Shown one piece after another: positions 44,174 to 55,556 of a DNA stretch of 64,000 bases. This DNA is from Papaver somniferum (Eukaryota > Streptophyta > Magnoliopsida > Ranunculales > Papaveraceae), in contig NW_020621936.1 of assembly GCF_003573695.1 (NCBI RefSeq), forward strand, positions 3,038,001-3,102,000. Reading direction: 5' to 3'. Numbering within the stretch: position 1 is the first letter of the stretch; each line of letters opens with the position of its first letter. A model generated the notes under the pieces. That model did no database searches. It had not been told where the DNA came from and saw nothing but the letters and a program-made list of their open reading frames with translations. The translations under genes were made by a program, and so were the position numbers.

Positions 44174-47039
44174 TTAAGTCCCCTGCTTAGCCCGTAACAG
44201 TGGCATTGTTGCGGGGCAAGCATGAGATGGTGACAGATAAGGATAAAATCAAAATGGAAAGTCATGAAGATATTTCCAGGAAAATTTGGCTAACCTTTGG
44301 CAGGAGGTATGAGGAATCCATATCTTTGCACTGGTGGCTGACATACTTCTGGATTGGCCCCGTAGTGCCGATCTTGGTGCTGCAACTTCTTCCATGAACC
44401 GCTGATGCTGACATTGCTACCTTAGTCATGGAACGATAATGATAACTTTGTTGGATGGCCCAAACACAGAATGGCAAAGAGGGCGCCAGTGGCTTTGGTT
44501 CGTGGAACAGTGGAAGGCGTTGCAACCCTGGCAGAGATGGCGCCTCAATCTTTGCTGTGCGGAGATGGCTTTGCTGGCCTCGGAATAGCGCTGCTTGCTC
44601 GGAATGGTGGATGGCGCTGCCATCTTGGAATGGTGGAAACTGGCTTCAGTCCGCGGAATGGTAGAAACTGGCTTCAGTTCTTGAAATGGTGGAAACTGGC
44701 TTCAGTCAGTGGAATGGTGGAAACTGGCTTCAGTCCATGGAATGGTGGAAACTGGCTTCAGTCCATGGAATGATGAAAATATGGCGCTGGAACTTTGGAT
44801 ACCAAACGGTGATGATGGCGCTGATGGCTTCAGTCCGTGAAACGGTGGAAATGGCACTTGGAGGGCTTGCTGGCTGGATCATGGAATGTTGGAGCGTCGG
44901 CGCTAACTTAACCATAGAGTGTCGGAGCCATGGAGAGTTGGCTTGACCACGGAGTGCTGGATACATGGAGAGTTGGCTTGACCACGGAGTGCTGGAGACA
45001 TGGAGAGTTGTATGTTGAGCGACTGGTGTTCCTCATGCTGGCGCGCTGCTGGTTCGGTCATGGAGCAGAGATATTGGCACACTACTTGTTCGGCTATGGA
45101 GCATGAGTGTGGTGCGCCTAGTCATCTATTCCCGTTCATGGAGAAATAAGGAATCCTTATTCTGTTCAGACTCTAGAAACTGCGTTTGTATGAAAAGGAG
45201 TGTCGACTCTCTTCTGTTTTGTTGTCCGTCCGGCTCTGTACTTTCGTCTGCAGCGTCTGGCTTCTCTTCGCCGTTTGTTAGAGGTGGTAAAGCGAGCATT
45301 AAAAGAAACAAAGAAATCTCCAATAGTTATAATCAGCAGCAAGGCGAGCCAGGAGAACTCAAAGTAGGTGTTCTCGCATGTAGCCACACAACAATACCAT
45401 CGATCTTCTCCAGAATGTGTAATAAGGTTCTGACTCCAGAAGAACGGGTATCTTACCTCCAATGAATTTAAAAATTTACCAAACTCCATTGCACTCTTGG
45501 GATGGATGGATGAAATAATGCCAGGGCTAATCTTGGAGATTGTGGTTGCGTTGTTGGTTCATCCTTGACTTTAAGTTATTTGGTACCTAGACTTTCTGAT
45601 TGCGATGATGATATGTTGTGGATGCTTGTATGGTCGAAATCTTCCGGAGCCATTAGGTGAAATAGATGAGTTGAGAGACGTTCCGTTGTCGATGTGTTTC
45701 TATCAAGTCTTTAAGGACTTCGTTCAAAGCGACATCCTTTGAACCATCTTATGAATCTTAGACTATTGCATGGAACGGGATGCGGTGAGCAGTCCTCAGT
45801 TATACTTCTGTTAGATCCGATGGCGTGGCCAGATATGTGAATGTATCTTTGTGGCTTTCTTTTGGAGTCTTTGATGGTTGTCAGGATGGACTGCACTGAG
45901 CAGTCCCCAGTCGCACATCTCTTTAGTTTCTGAAGTTGTTTTCTCCGAGCAGGCTTGAGATCCGCCGCAGCCTCGTAAAGTGTTGCAGGCGCCTTCTAGA
46001 CAGAGAGATGATGATATTCTTACGCTACACCCTTGAAGAGTAGATGACCTTGTCGTGGTTATGACCTTTTGGCTGACCGTGTCTTTTGAGATTTTACAGT
46101 GAAGGAATTCAGTGTAGAGCTTCAGTCCCCAAGTGTGGTTTATATGTTTCTATCTGGTGTGGTCGGTGGGTTGACCATGATAAAGATATCGCCGTTTTTC
46201 TCCGTACTGGTGACTTTGTAGTAATTGTTTCGATGGTGAAGCTCTGGCTGGTATCAATAAACGAGCGAGTAAACTGTCCACGACCACGAGCTTTTGGCGG
46301 TATGGATCAAAAGGTGGCCACGACTACAAACCCTGGCTGGCTGCGATCATGATCCTCGACAGGGGGAGTGTGGTGGCTACGGCACGGTACTTGGCAATAA
46401 GGAGTGGCTTCTACGGCACGATCCTTGGCAGGAAGGAGTAGCGGGTACGGCACAATCCTTGGCAAGGAGGAGTGGCGGCTACAAGGGAGAATGTTCTGAC
46501 TTCGGGAGCGAACGCTGAAGTGGCGTGGCTTCTGGAGAAAAACGTTGAAGAGACTCCTTCTGAGTTGTGGCCATGTCCGTATCAGTTTTGGAAAGAACTT
46601 CCTGTCTCTCCATTAAATAGATAATGGTAATGGGAAGGTTGGTTTCTTCTGGCTTCTCCCGTCTCTCGTTATGACGAAGAAGTGGTTTCATCCCTGGTGA
46701 TGGTTGGAGACGGTCATGCTCGAAGAAATATTAGGAGTAGCGGCGGCTCTGGCTCTGGTAATAAGAGGCGTCACGTCAGAGAGGATGCTTCTGGTGCCGC
46801 TGGTGTTGGTGGTAGAGGATGTAACGCCATGGGACGTGTTGACTGCGCTTGCGGATGGTATATTGGTGTTGGCCATTCCCTTTTTTCTCTCGTCTGATAC
46901 GGCCACATACTCTATTCGCTTAGGGTCTCTCCACGAAACTGAATTTTCAGGCTGCAAATCCGAGTTTATTGTGTGACGCAATCCTGGACGCGAGAAGTCC
47001 CCAGTCGTCCTTTATTGTCTGTGTAACATCTTTATGTCG
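44174..47039 (-). other. Internal region without pol; polypurine tract at its left edge
   Basis: The minus strand at 44174-44190 reads GCTAAGCAGGGGACTTAA next to the 3' LTR, a plausible polypurine tract. The rest contains GGC/TGG-rich short repeats and only unconvincing open frames on either strand. No protease, RT, RNase H or integrase motif was found. Repeats include GGAGTGCTGGA-ACATGGAGAGTTGGC (44930-45010) and CGGCACRATCCTTGGCA (46390-46470). Confidence 0.6.
44625..44790. repeat. 28-bp minisatellite, five copies
   Basis: Units of GGAATGGTGGAAACTGGC followed by TTCAGTCCAT are repeated about five times with minor changes. The last is cut off at GGAATGATGAAAAT. The array is a multiple of neither 3 nor a protein motif. 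Confidence 0.85.
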
Positions 47040-47982
47040 ATTCGCGAAAATACGGAGGATCTCCAGTCCCCGGGCACAATTCCCCTGAATCTATCTTTTC
47101 TTGGACGATGCGTTTCAGAGCATTGCATTCACTGGTAGGATGATTGACGAACCTGTGGTAATGGAAATACTTTGGATTTGCCATTTATCCATCAGTTTGT
47201 AAGCGCCTAACAGGAGGTAGTTAGATGGAATCGTCTTGAATCCATACTTCCAGGAGTTCGATTACTTTCTCGATTGGGAACGGGAAGTTTGGAGCAGTAT
47301 ATCCAGTTTCTTGTTGTTGCATATGAACCTTAGCCGCGACCTTCTGGGGTGAAGCCATCTGATGTGTTGGTGCCACACGTTTGGGTTGTTGTTCCGCTGC
47401 CGGAGTTTTTCTCTTTCTCCGTTCATTAGCGATTGACTGGAGGTTGGATATTTTATTAAAAAGACGCTTGCTTTCCTGAACGTCTTTACGAGCTTCTTCA
47501 TTCTGGAATGGTTCGACTCGACTGAGTAAAGCAGCAGAGGATCTCTTAGCAGCTTCTGATGCAATATGGGAATTGATATTTTCCAGGAAGGATGCACGTA
47601 ATGAAATCACCTTTTCATTTTGAGGACTCTAATGAGAACGTGATAAATCCCAAGAGTCTTCTTTATGATCTTGAGGAAACATCTTTTGATCTTCATGAAC
47701 AGACAAGTTATCTTGGTGGATACCTTTTCATTCAGTGTGACCATAGGCTTCATCCTCCTCAGTAAGAGTAGGAATATGAATCTTGGAAAAAAGACTACCA
47801 CCATCAGCATTGATCCAAAATGAATGGTTGATATCGCTTCCCACAGAATGAATACGCGTTGGTTCCTTTGACAGTTGATCCGTGAGCACTTTCAAAAGAA
47901 TAAATACTCCGTCCTGCGTCTTGACAATAGTAGCTTGATTCTCGACAATATCATGAAGAGTTGTTAAATATCGAGACTCCAT
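47040..47982 (-). pseudogene. gag pseudogene of the Tat/Ogre-like element
   Basis: The frame begins MESRYLTTLHDIVENQA at 47982, about 220 bp from the primer site. It stays in one frame to 47221 with only two stops (near 47728 and 47629). Beyond a stop at 47221 the same frame continues through a further stop into YFHYHRFVNHPTSECNALKR. That C-terminal pattern (YCxxHxxxxHPTxxC) is the knuckle-like region found at the end of Tat-type gag, here with the first C replaced by F. The N-terminal half is charged and helical (ESKRLFNKISNLQSIANERR). It would have packaged element RNA. With at least three stops it is not functional. Confidence 0.65.
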
Positions 47983-48200
47983 GGCCTCGACAATGGTTTT
48001 TGAATGAAAAAACGGATTCAGGGAACATGTGGAGTATTTTCGGTGCTAGGAGAAGTAAAATTGGGATTGAGGGTTTCTGAAGCATTCCTAAGATCAACAT
48101 ATTGAGAATTTAGGAAATTGTAAATGGGTTTGAATTTGGCCTAAGACCAATTGGGATGAAATTAAATTGGGAATTGAATTTGCAACCGAGAGATTTGATC

Positions 48201-48217
48201 TCCCACTGTGGTCGCCA
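48201..48217 (-). other. Primer binding site of the Tat/Ogre-like element
   Basis: TGGCGACCACAGTGGGA on the minus strand, two bases from the 5' LTR edge at 48220. TGGCGAC-type sites, complementary to tRNA-Arg, are characteristic of Ogre/Tat elements. Confidence 0.8.
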
Positions 48218-48219
48218 AT

Positions 48220-51051
48220 TGTTTGTGGGTGAAAAACGTTTCTGCTGATTTTGGTAAATTTGGGTGTGTGGATGAGAAACGAATATAAACCCTAAATAAT
48301 GCACTGCACTGCACGGGAGTACTTTTGATTCGAGAGATCAATCTGTAAAATCCTGGCCTAAACCAAGAAATGGTCGTTCCAGGCTTGCTTCGGTCACAAA
48401 GTGAATGAGAAGGGTTGGTCTTAGGGAGGGAAGCGAAGAGAGTGTTGAGACCAAAATAGTTGATTCTGAAGGTGTGGTTGTTTATGACTTGTATGTGAAA
48501 GTATAAATGGCTAGCAAAATGGAAAGCTACCAGGTGATATCTAGATACTGTGTTGTTGCCGACCAAAAACTTGTTGTTTGGTGGAAATAGGTGAAGCCTA
48601 TTTATACAAGTCATATTGAAACGTACCCTGGTCTCGTAGGAAGTGGGAACGATTGGGTGATGGAAGAGTGGAGTAACGCATAACCGTCAGAAACCCATGC
48701 TTCCATGATGAAGGAAGTGGATCCGTTTACATCCTTTACTTCTTACCGCCACTAATTGTCCCGCTTCATGACACTTTCTTATAACGGGCGTATTGCACGC
48801 CGCACGCTGTAAACTGACCAATACCCTGATGAGTATCCCCCAATTTGTGACATGTTTGATGTCTCGAGTGTTTTCGTGGAAAACGTGTAGCAGGTTGTTA
48901 TGTGCGTCAAGTCAAGAGTCTTGCCACATGAAAGTATCATGTGATGCTATTAGGCACGTCATGGCTGGTCGCCTAAAACTTTCCACAAGTTTGTCAGTTC
49001 AGTGGCGAACTTGGATGGCTGAGATTGCATCTCGTGAGGAAGGGTAGCCGTTGATCATGGATACCTTCTATTGGCGCCTGGTACTGGCACAGTGGCGTTT
49101 TTGGTGTATGCCAGTGGCACTGCGACATGACTGGTATAGCTCGTGCATGCCAGTGGCACGGTGGTATAAGTGGCGCCTGGCGTAGCCATGGCCACGAGAT
49201 TTAAGCGGCTGGTCGCCTGAAACTTGCCACAAGTCTGTCAATTCGGTGGCGAACTTGGATGGCTGAGATTGCATCTCATGAGGAAGGATGGCCATTGATT
49301 ATGGCCATATATTGTTGTATAGCAAAGTGGCACCATTTGCATAGTGGTTCCTGACGTAGCCATGAGATAGCGGCATGCCAGTGGCGTAGCCGTGGCAACT
49401 GTTTTGGCATATTGGTGTTAGACTCAAATATGGCTCCGACAACATTGGCCCTGTTGCCACATCAATCCCAATGCTCTGGGGAACGTTACTTGGCTTGGTT
49501 GGCGTAGCAACTTTGCCTAAATTAGGGTTTGGCGTGCCAAAGCCCTAATTAATGCACGCAACATGTGGCATATGTGGTCGTGGCCGTGGCGTATCGACGT
49601 TTTGTGCAAATGGTGCCATAGCCACGCCAAAGGAACCATAGCCAGGCCATCATGTGGAAACGTCCACAGGAGTAAGGATTACCACGGGAGGCTATGATAT
49701 GGCGTCTTTTTTAGGGTTTCCTGGGTCTCACACGGTTCGTGGCATGTTGTGGGCTTGAAGTGGCATAATTTTCACCACGACTGGAAATTAGGGTTTCGAC
49801 CATGCGGGGTCGTGTTTCTGGTTAGGATAACCACATTGAAGTCTGTTATGGCGTTGGCCACGGACATAAGATGGGTTGGCACGTAAGCGCACTATTTATG
49901 GTATGTTGCCACGTTCGACATGCTTTTGTGGAAAAGTGGCACGTCTGGCATATTGGGCATGCAGGTTTGGTATGTTAGTTAGCGCACTGGCGCAACTTTT
50001 GGGAAGCCAATTTTTACATATTTTTTTTCTAATGCTATGGCAGGTTTTGAGCAACCTGATTGGTCGAAAGAGAGGGCCGACCAAAACACGGGCGTGGACA
50101 CACTTATGGTGTAAGTGTGGCAAGTTTAAAGCGACCTGATTGGTCGATGGGAAATGGGCCCCGCAAGTATGGGCCCAACCACAACTTATGTGCGTGTGGC
50201 GAGTTTAAGGCAACCTGATTGGTTAGAAAAGAGGGTCGGCCAAGCATGGGCGTGGCTACACTTATGGTGTGAGTGTGGAGGCTTTAGAGCGACCTGATTG
50301 GTCGATGGGAAATGGGCCCGGTAAGTATGGGCCCATCCACAACTTATGTGCGTGTGGAGAGTTTAAGGAGACCTGATTGGTCGAGGGAAATAGGGCCGGT
50401 TTAGGATGGGGCGTGGCCAATGTAAAATGGCGCTGGCTGGCTTAAGGCACGGCCACGTCTCCCTTTGTTGTTGTTCCTATCCTGCGGCTCCTTGTTTTTT
50501 GATTCCGTACAAGATTTTGCACTTACTTATCCATGGCGGATTAATTACCTAGTTTTCCTAGGCTTAATTTCGACAAGCAAGGTATGATATACTGCGCAAG
50601 GCGCAAAACCCTAACTTTTGCAAATTTGTCAGCATAATTGATTGAATTCTATGTGTTGACACAGAGTTCTTTTAAGTTCATTTCCAGAGATCAGCATGCT
50701 TTCTGATTGAATACCTTATGCAAAGATCTTATCCTTGATACTTGGAAATTCGTGCTACTCTGCTGCGAGTGAACACAAATCGTCATGCCATATCAACATT
50801 AAGGGTTCATCTGGGGAACATAGCACATAAAGCATTCAAAGAAACTCTAATTGAATGTAGGTAAGGCGCCGAAATTTACAGAGTATCTGGGATTGTTGTT
50901 ACATGCGCCAGTCTGGATAAATATATTGAACGGCTCAATAAATGTTCCAGTGGAGAGATTGACACTCATGGCTTCGTTTCCTCGCAGAGTGACGTCATAT
51001 CAGATGCAAGGTTTTACAGATTTAACCCTGAGCTAAAAACCACCATCAACA
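48220..51051 (-). mobile_element. 5' LTR of the Tat/Ogre-like element
   Basis: The 2.83-kb LTR starts TGTTTGTGGGTG and ends CACCATCAACA. It has a minus-strand TATA box at 48598-48606. It differs from the other LTR by scattered substitutions and small indels, for example GCACTGCACTGCAC here against GCACTGCAC. Confidence 0.9.
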
Positions 51052-51056
51052 ACAGT

Positions 51057-51697
51057 ATATATACTTTGTATGTGCACCGTGAAGTTCTAATTCAGGTCCG
51101 GAACTCTTGTTTGCGCATTGTGTTTGCGAACGGGTTTACCTGTGAAAAGGTCCGGAGCTGTTGTTCGCGTACTCTGTTTGCGAACGGCAGGGCAAGGCCA
51201 ATGTGTGGAACTGTGCTTCGCGTACTCTGTTTGCGAACACAGTGGTTAGGTTCTAAAATCGGTAAGTATGAAATACATACTCATGAACTGAGGTTCATTT
51301 GCGAACTCAATTTTCGAACTAAAGTCCCTGGAACTTTAATGAAATAAGGTATGAGAACTTGTTTTGCCAACCGTGGCATTATGTTCTTGAATTGGTTCTT
51401 GTATAAGTACTTTGTACGATTACAAACCATATCGATTTTGTTTCAAATGGTTCGTATATATTTTTATGAGATAGTGAACATTTGAAGAACACTCTTGAAA
51501 CACATTTAGATTCATTTGATTATCTATCATGATTGATTGATCATCATATTTGATCTAGAAGTGTTAGATGAATGTGGCTAAACTATAAGTGTTCTTGTGG
51601 CTAACTTCGGTTAACTATTATTGATCTAAAAAGATATATACGTTTGGGTACGGTTCATCCATATCTAAATATAGGTATATTAATTTGATTTGTGTGT
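51057..51697 (+). mobile_element. 3' LTR of element A, right part, truncated
   Basis: It continues the 5' LTR from near 18732 (ATATACTTTGTATGTGCAC) to about 19403 (TGTGTATATCAAG...TAAT). It then stops at about 51697, leaving roughly 1.25 kb of LTR missing. Confidence 0.8.
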
Positions 51698-52779
51698 ATC
51701 AAGATAATTCTCTATATAATAACAGAGTTTTTTAAAAGCGTTCCCATTCACCGGAGCTCCAAGTTGATTCTGAATTCTAGTTTCTGGTTGATTCTGGACC
51801 CACCATTTGCTTTTTTTAGTAATAAAATACTAAACTTTAACTAATAAAATATTATGTTTCTAAAAATAAGATAACTAAATCTTGAAAAATCTTCTTCTTG
51901 TCTCGGATAACAAAATCTTGAAAATCTCATAACATGCCAATAATATATCAAATCACGATTTCATCATGATAATCAAAAAAACAAATCGAATGATCATCAC
52001 GTGATGATAAAATAAATCGAATGATCATCAAGTGTCCAGTGTCCGTTTACATTCTTAAAAAAAATGTTATTTTCCTAATTACATCCCCAAACTATCAATT
52101 TTGTCCGTTTACATTCTTAAAAAATGTAATCTTCCTAATTACATCCCCAAACTATCAATTAAATCGAGAAAAAATAAAATTTCAAAAAAAACCTGATTAG
52201 CCCGGTCATAAATCTCTTTTCCGCAAAACTTGATTAGCCCGGTCATGAATCTCTTTTCCGCAAATCTTTGTTGGTGGTCCTGCACAGCAGTTGGATTTTC
52301 GTTAGTAATCTGTATGAATGATTTGGAACAAAGATTATGATTTGGATAGAGCTAATACAAAAAAAATGAAGCTAATACAAAACAAACAAGCACTCAAAAA
52401 ACTACGATTTCCAAAAATTATTTTTCTCAATTTATTTTTTTCTATAATTAAAAAAACAAAGAAAATGTAAACAAAATCTTTATATATTATTTTCCTTATT
52501 AAAAAATATTATTTCATGGTTAATAATTAATAATTAATTAAACAACAAAGAAAATATAAACAAAATCTTTACATATTTTTCCTTATTAAAAAAATATTAT
52601 TTCATGGTTAATAATTAATTCACGATTTCATTATTAATTCACGATTTCTATAATCTTTATTTCATGGTTACTAATTGCAGCTATTTTGTATGAGATTTTG
52701 TTACCTCAACTGGGAATTTTTTAGTATTTCGTCATTATATATAATTGTAAAATTTGGTATGATGTTCTCTATATAAAGT
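51698..52779. other. AT-rich sequence with three two-copy tandem duplications
   Basis: There is no coding potential. Duplicated units are CTAATTACATCCCCAAACTATC (near 52076 and 52135), GATTAGCCCGGTCATRAATCTC (near 52195 and 52232), and the longer AAACAAAATCTTTAYATAT...TTCATGGTTAATAATTAAT (near 52470 and 52560). The left edge TCTCTATATAATAACAGAG is reminiscent of some plant Helitron 5' ends, but no matching CTRR end with a hairpin was found. Confidence 0.5.
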
Positions 52780-53164
52780 GCTGCAACAAGGGTGGAATCT
52801 CATCATTCTCCCGATAGTTTTTTTTCTCACACGGTTAGGGTTTATTGTTTTTGTATATTAGGGTTTATCATTTTTGCCATTAAGGTTCACTTATTGACGG
52901 TGGTTATTTTGGTTTGCAGGTGCTGGACACCCAAAAAAATCGGGACTTTTTGGCTTTGCTGCAAACTAACACCCGTAGAAATATGAAATATATTCAAGGT
53001 GATTTTTTTTTGCACGATGATATTTTCAAGGTGATTTTTTTTCCATGATGTTTGTTTTCGTTTTTAGATTCCTTTTTTTCATTGGTATTTTGATCATTAA
53101 ATTGATTAAACCCTGGGTTTTTGTTCTTAATGGAACTTTGAGTTCTTATCTGATTCCAACCAAT

Positions 53165-55189
53165 TATGGCGGGCATGGCGGAAAATCAGCAGATTAGGAA
53201 GCTTGAAAAATGGTATAGAATTAAAGATATTATTTAATGCTATATTTTCTTGATATTGTGCACTCCAAAAATAAAAACAAACTATTAGTCATATTCCTAA
53301 ACGGAGATCGTCCTAAGTCTACTGGAGGTAGAGAGATGAGAGGGAGAGAGAGAGAGTAGAGTGGAGGTGGGAGGAAAACTATTCAACTTGATCGGAAAGG
53401 TTTTGAGATTTCTCTGGAAGGATTTGGTGATAGAGAGTTGATCAAAATTCTAGAACGAGGATGGGGAGGAGTTCGAGTATAGATTGCATTACCAAGTTAT
53501 TTGGTAGTCTGAATGATATCTTTATTAAAAGGTTTTCACAAAGGTAAAAATAAATTTATTAAATATGAAGAAACTGTGGGAGATTTCATCTTTGCTTTGA
53601 AGATGCAACAAAATAAGGATGAAGATTACATTAGATTGTCAAGATACAGAAAAGGTGACGAGAACAATGGGGTGAGTATTTGTATACCCAGTGGAGATAA
53701 CAAGAGTTGTTGGTCGATTTTGGCAGAAGTTTTAGATTGTTTTCTGGAGAAGAAAGGGTTGAAGAAAGTGGTGCAGGAAGTTCCTAAGGAGATGGATTTT
53801 CCAAGAGTTTTACACAATTCTAGGGAGTTTCCATTAGTCAGGTCTGGTTTGGTGGTTATTTCACAGAAACTAATTTGTAATAGGGTGGCAACGTCAATAC
53901 GGTAGGAGTTGGGGATTAGGATGTATATTAAGATTGAAGATGTTAATGAATTGGAAGGTCTGGTTAAGTTGGAAAAAGAGGAATGACGTCAGCTATGGAA
54001 ACCATTACGATGGCGATATGAAGGTGTAGACTTTCACTTTGCTATTTGTGGTGGTAATCCTAAAAGAGAAATGCATGCGCAGGTGGTTAAATGGATAAGA
54101 GTAAAAAGAAGGAGGAGGAAGGGATGATCTTTGATCTGAACAAAACCAAGGAGGAAGTTAAATGGTTTAAGATAAGGGGTTTTCATAAATCTCTTTGGAG
54201 CTCTTCAGTTTTGGAGAGAATAGGGAATGATTTATCAGGAGGTAGGTTTTTAAAGATAGCAACTGAAACTATAAAATTAGAAGGGTTCCATTTCTTTAGA
54301 ATAGCAATTACTGGTGATATTAGCCAGATACCAGCGGTGTTGGTGACGGCGGTGGGGGAAGAGAAGGTGGTGCTGACGGTGGAGTGGGATGATAATTACA
54401 AGGAGAAAATTAAGCTTATTGACCAAGATTACCGTCGAGAATTGGGGAGGTTTGATGCAGCCGTTAAAGAATTTTCAAAATTTGAAAATGCTGTGAATTC
54501 TGAGTTGGTGGCGCAAAATCAGGATTTATTTATGGAGGGTTCGATGGAGGATGAGTTAGATCAGTTGCTCAGTCAGCAAATTCTAATTTAGCTGAAAAGG
54601 CTGAAGATGGTTATGAAACAGTTAGTGGAAGATGGGTTTATTGGGCTAAGTCTAAGTCAAAGTCTGGCATGGTTGGTCAACTAGTTATACACGGTCAAAA
54701 TTCGACCGCTGAGGTTTTGAATTCAAATACTGGTTCATTAAATTCTTTTCAACCAGATAATATGCAGGTGGAGAATGAATTAGGAGAGAGAGATGAACTG
54801 ATGAATTATGATGCAGTGGTGGAGATGAATATGCTCTCGGAGATTGAGTAGTTTCTAAACTGGGGGATGTGTAACTATCACATACAGAGAGTATGGAGAA
54901 GGTTATGGAGGCGGCGGAATGCACTGTTGTGCATATGGAGGAGTTTGCGATGGAAACAAAGAAGTTCTTAAAGGGGTGGTGATGAAGCAAGTCTTGAAGT
55001 ATAAAGAGAGGTTCAGTAAAGCAAATGAGAAGAAGAATGTGGCTGCAGCTAAGAAGCTTGATCACGTATGGATGCAGGAGTTGGTGTTGGTTGAAGAAGA
55101 CAACAATAATGCTCCAAAGGATCTGGAAGGGAATCAAAGGCAATTATATCAATGGATGTTAAAATCATTAGTTGGAATATTCGTCGGCT
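53165..55189 (+). pseudogene. LINE ORF1 (DUF4283-like nucleic-acid binding protein)
   Basis: The chosen start is MAGMAENQQIRKL at 53165, followed by a stop. The frame reopens near 53393 (RKGFEISLEGFGDRELIKIL) and runs with stops through CSW-like and DFPRVLH segments to 53905. A frameshift leads to the frame at 54091-54591 with WFKIRGFHKSLWSSSVLERIGNDLSGGRFLKI. The pattern W-x-G-x-P/H-LW-x6-IG-x-LGG is that of the C-terminal part of plant L1 ORF1 DUF4283 proteins. A second shift leads to RWVYWAKSKSKSG and an acidic tail reaching 54851 and beyond. It would bind LINE RNA. No zinc knuckle is seen, and at least three frame changes make it non-functional. Confidence 0.65.
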
Positions 55190-55556
55190 GAATGCATTTA
55201 ATAAAATGACAGCGTTGAAGGATTTAATTTGGAATCAGAAGTGTGATCTATGTCTGGTGTAGGAAACAAAAATCATGAAGATGAGTAGATGGTTGGTGAA
55301 TCAGTTGTGGTATGGTGATGATTTTGATTGGTTGTATTTACCTTCTGTGGGGAGCAATGGAAATAGTGGTGGGTTGCTTTCAATTTGGAATAAAAATAAA
55401 ATTGTGAAAGAGGATGAAAGAATTGGTGTTAATAATATCTCTATTGGTTTTTGCTCTAAGGTGAATGGGAAGAAGTTGGATGTTAGTAATGTTTACTCTC
55501 CTCGTGGTTACAATGAGAGAGAAGATTTTTGGAATGATTTATCTGAGATTAGAAAC

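Larger units (their letters stand above)
41364..51051 (-). mobile_element. Tat/Ogre-like non-autonomous Gypsy element with 2.8-kb LTRs
   Basis: This 9.69-kb element has TG at 41364 and CA at 51051, flanked by ACAGT (41359-41363 and 51052-51056). The LTRs at 41364-44173 and 48220-51051 are highly similar. Over the first 95 bases I count three substitutions and one 5-bp difference. A primer site complementary to an arginine-type tRNA (TGGCGACCACAGTGGGA) lies next to the right LTR, so the element runs on the minus strand. The internal 4 kb holds a decayed gag at its 5' end and then about 2.8 kb without pol. It must rely on other elements for movement. Assignment to the Tat/Ogre side of Gypsy is from the primer site and gag C-terminus. 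Confidence 0.9.
18056..51697 (+). mobile_element. Sirevirus-like Copia element A (interrupted, 3' LTR truncated)
   Basis: Element A comprises a 5' LTR (18056-20650), primer binding site, gag remnant (to about 21240), internal sequence that resumes at 30107 and again at 39730, a polypurine tract, and a 3' LTR that starts at 40689, is split at 41363/51057 and stops matching at about 51697. Its 39730-40688 sequence is homologous to the 3' internal region of element B (26260-27690), so A and B are the same family. Nested inside are element B, a Tat Gypsy element and a Tat/Ogre-like element. The name Sirevirus-like rests on the primer binding site, long LTRs, the extended 3' internal region and serial GGGGGAG tracts. 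No pol sequence attributable to A is visible. Confidence 0.75.

Noticed and set aside
45103..45489. Opposing 120- and 107-codon frames in the Tat/Ogre-like interior
   Set aside because: Both strands are open over the same stretch, neither resembles pol or gag, and the sequence is in a repeat-rich non-coding interior.
51698..51730. Helitron 5' end
   Set aside because: The TCTCTATATAATA start is suggestive, but the preceding base is not clearly A and no CTRR terminus with a hairpin was located. It is kept only as a possibility.
54685..55143. 152-codon minus-strand open frame across the LINE ORF1/ORF2 junction
   Set aside because: It is antisense to LINE coding sequence with no recognisable motif, and is better explained as a shadow.
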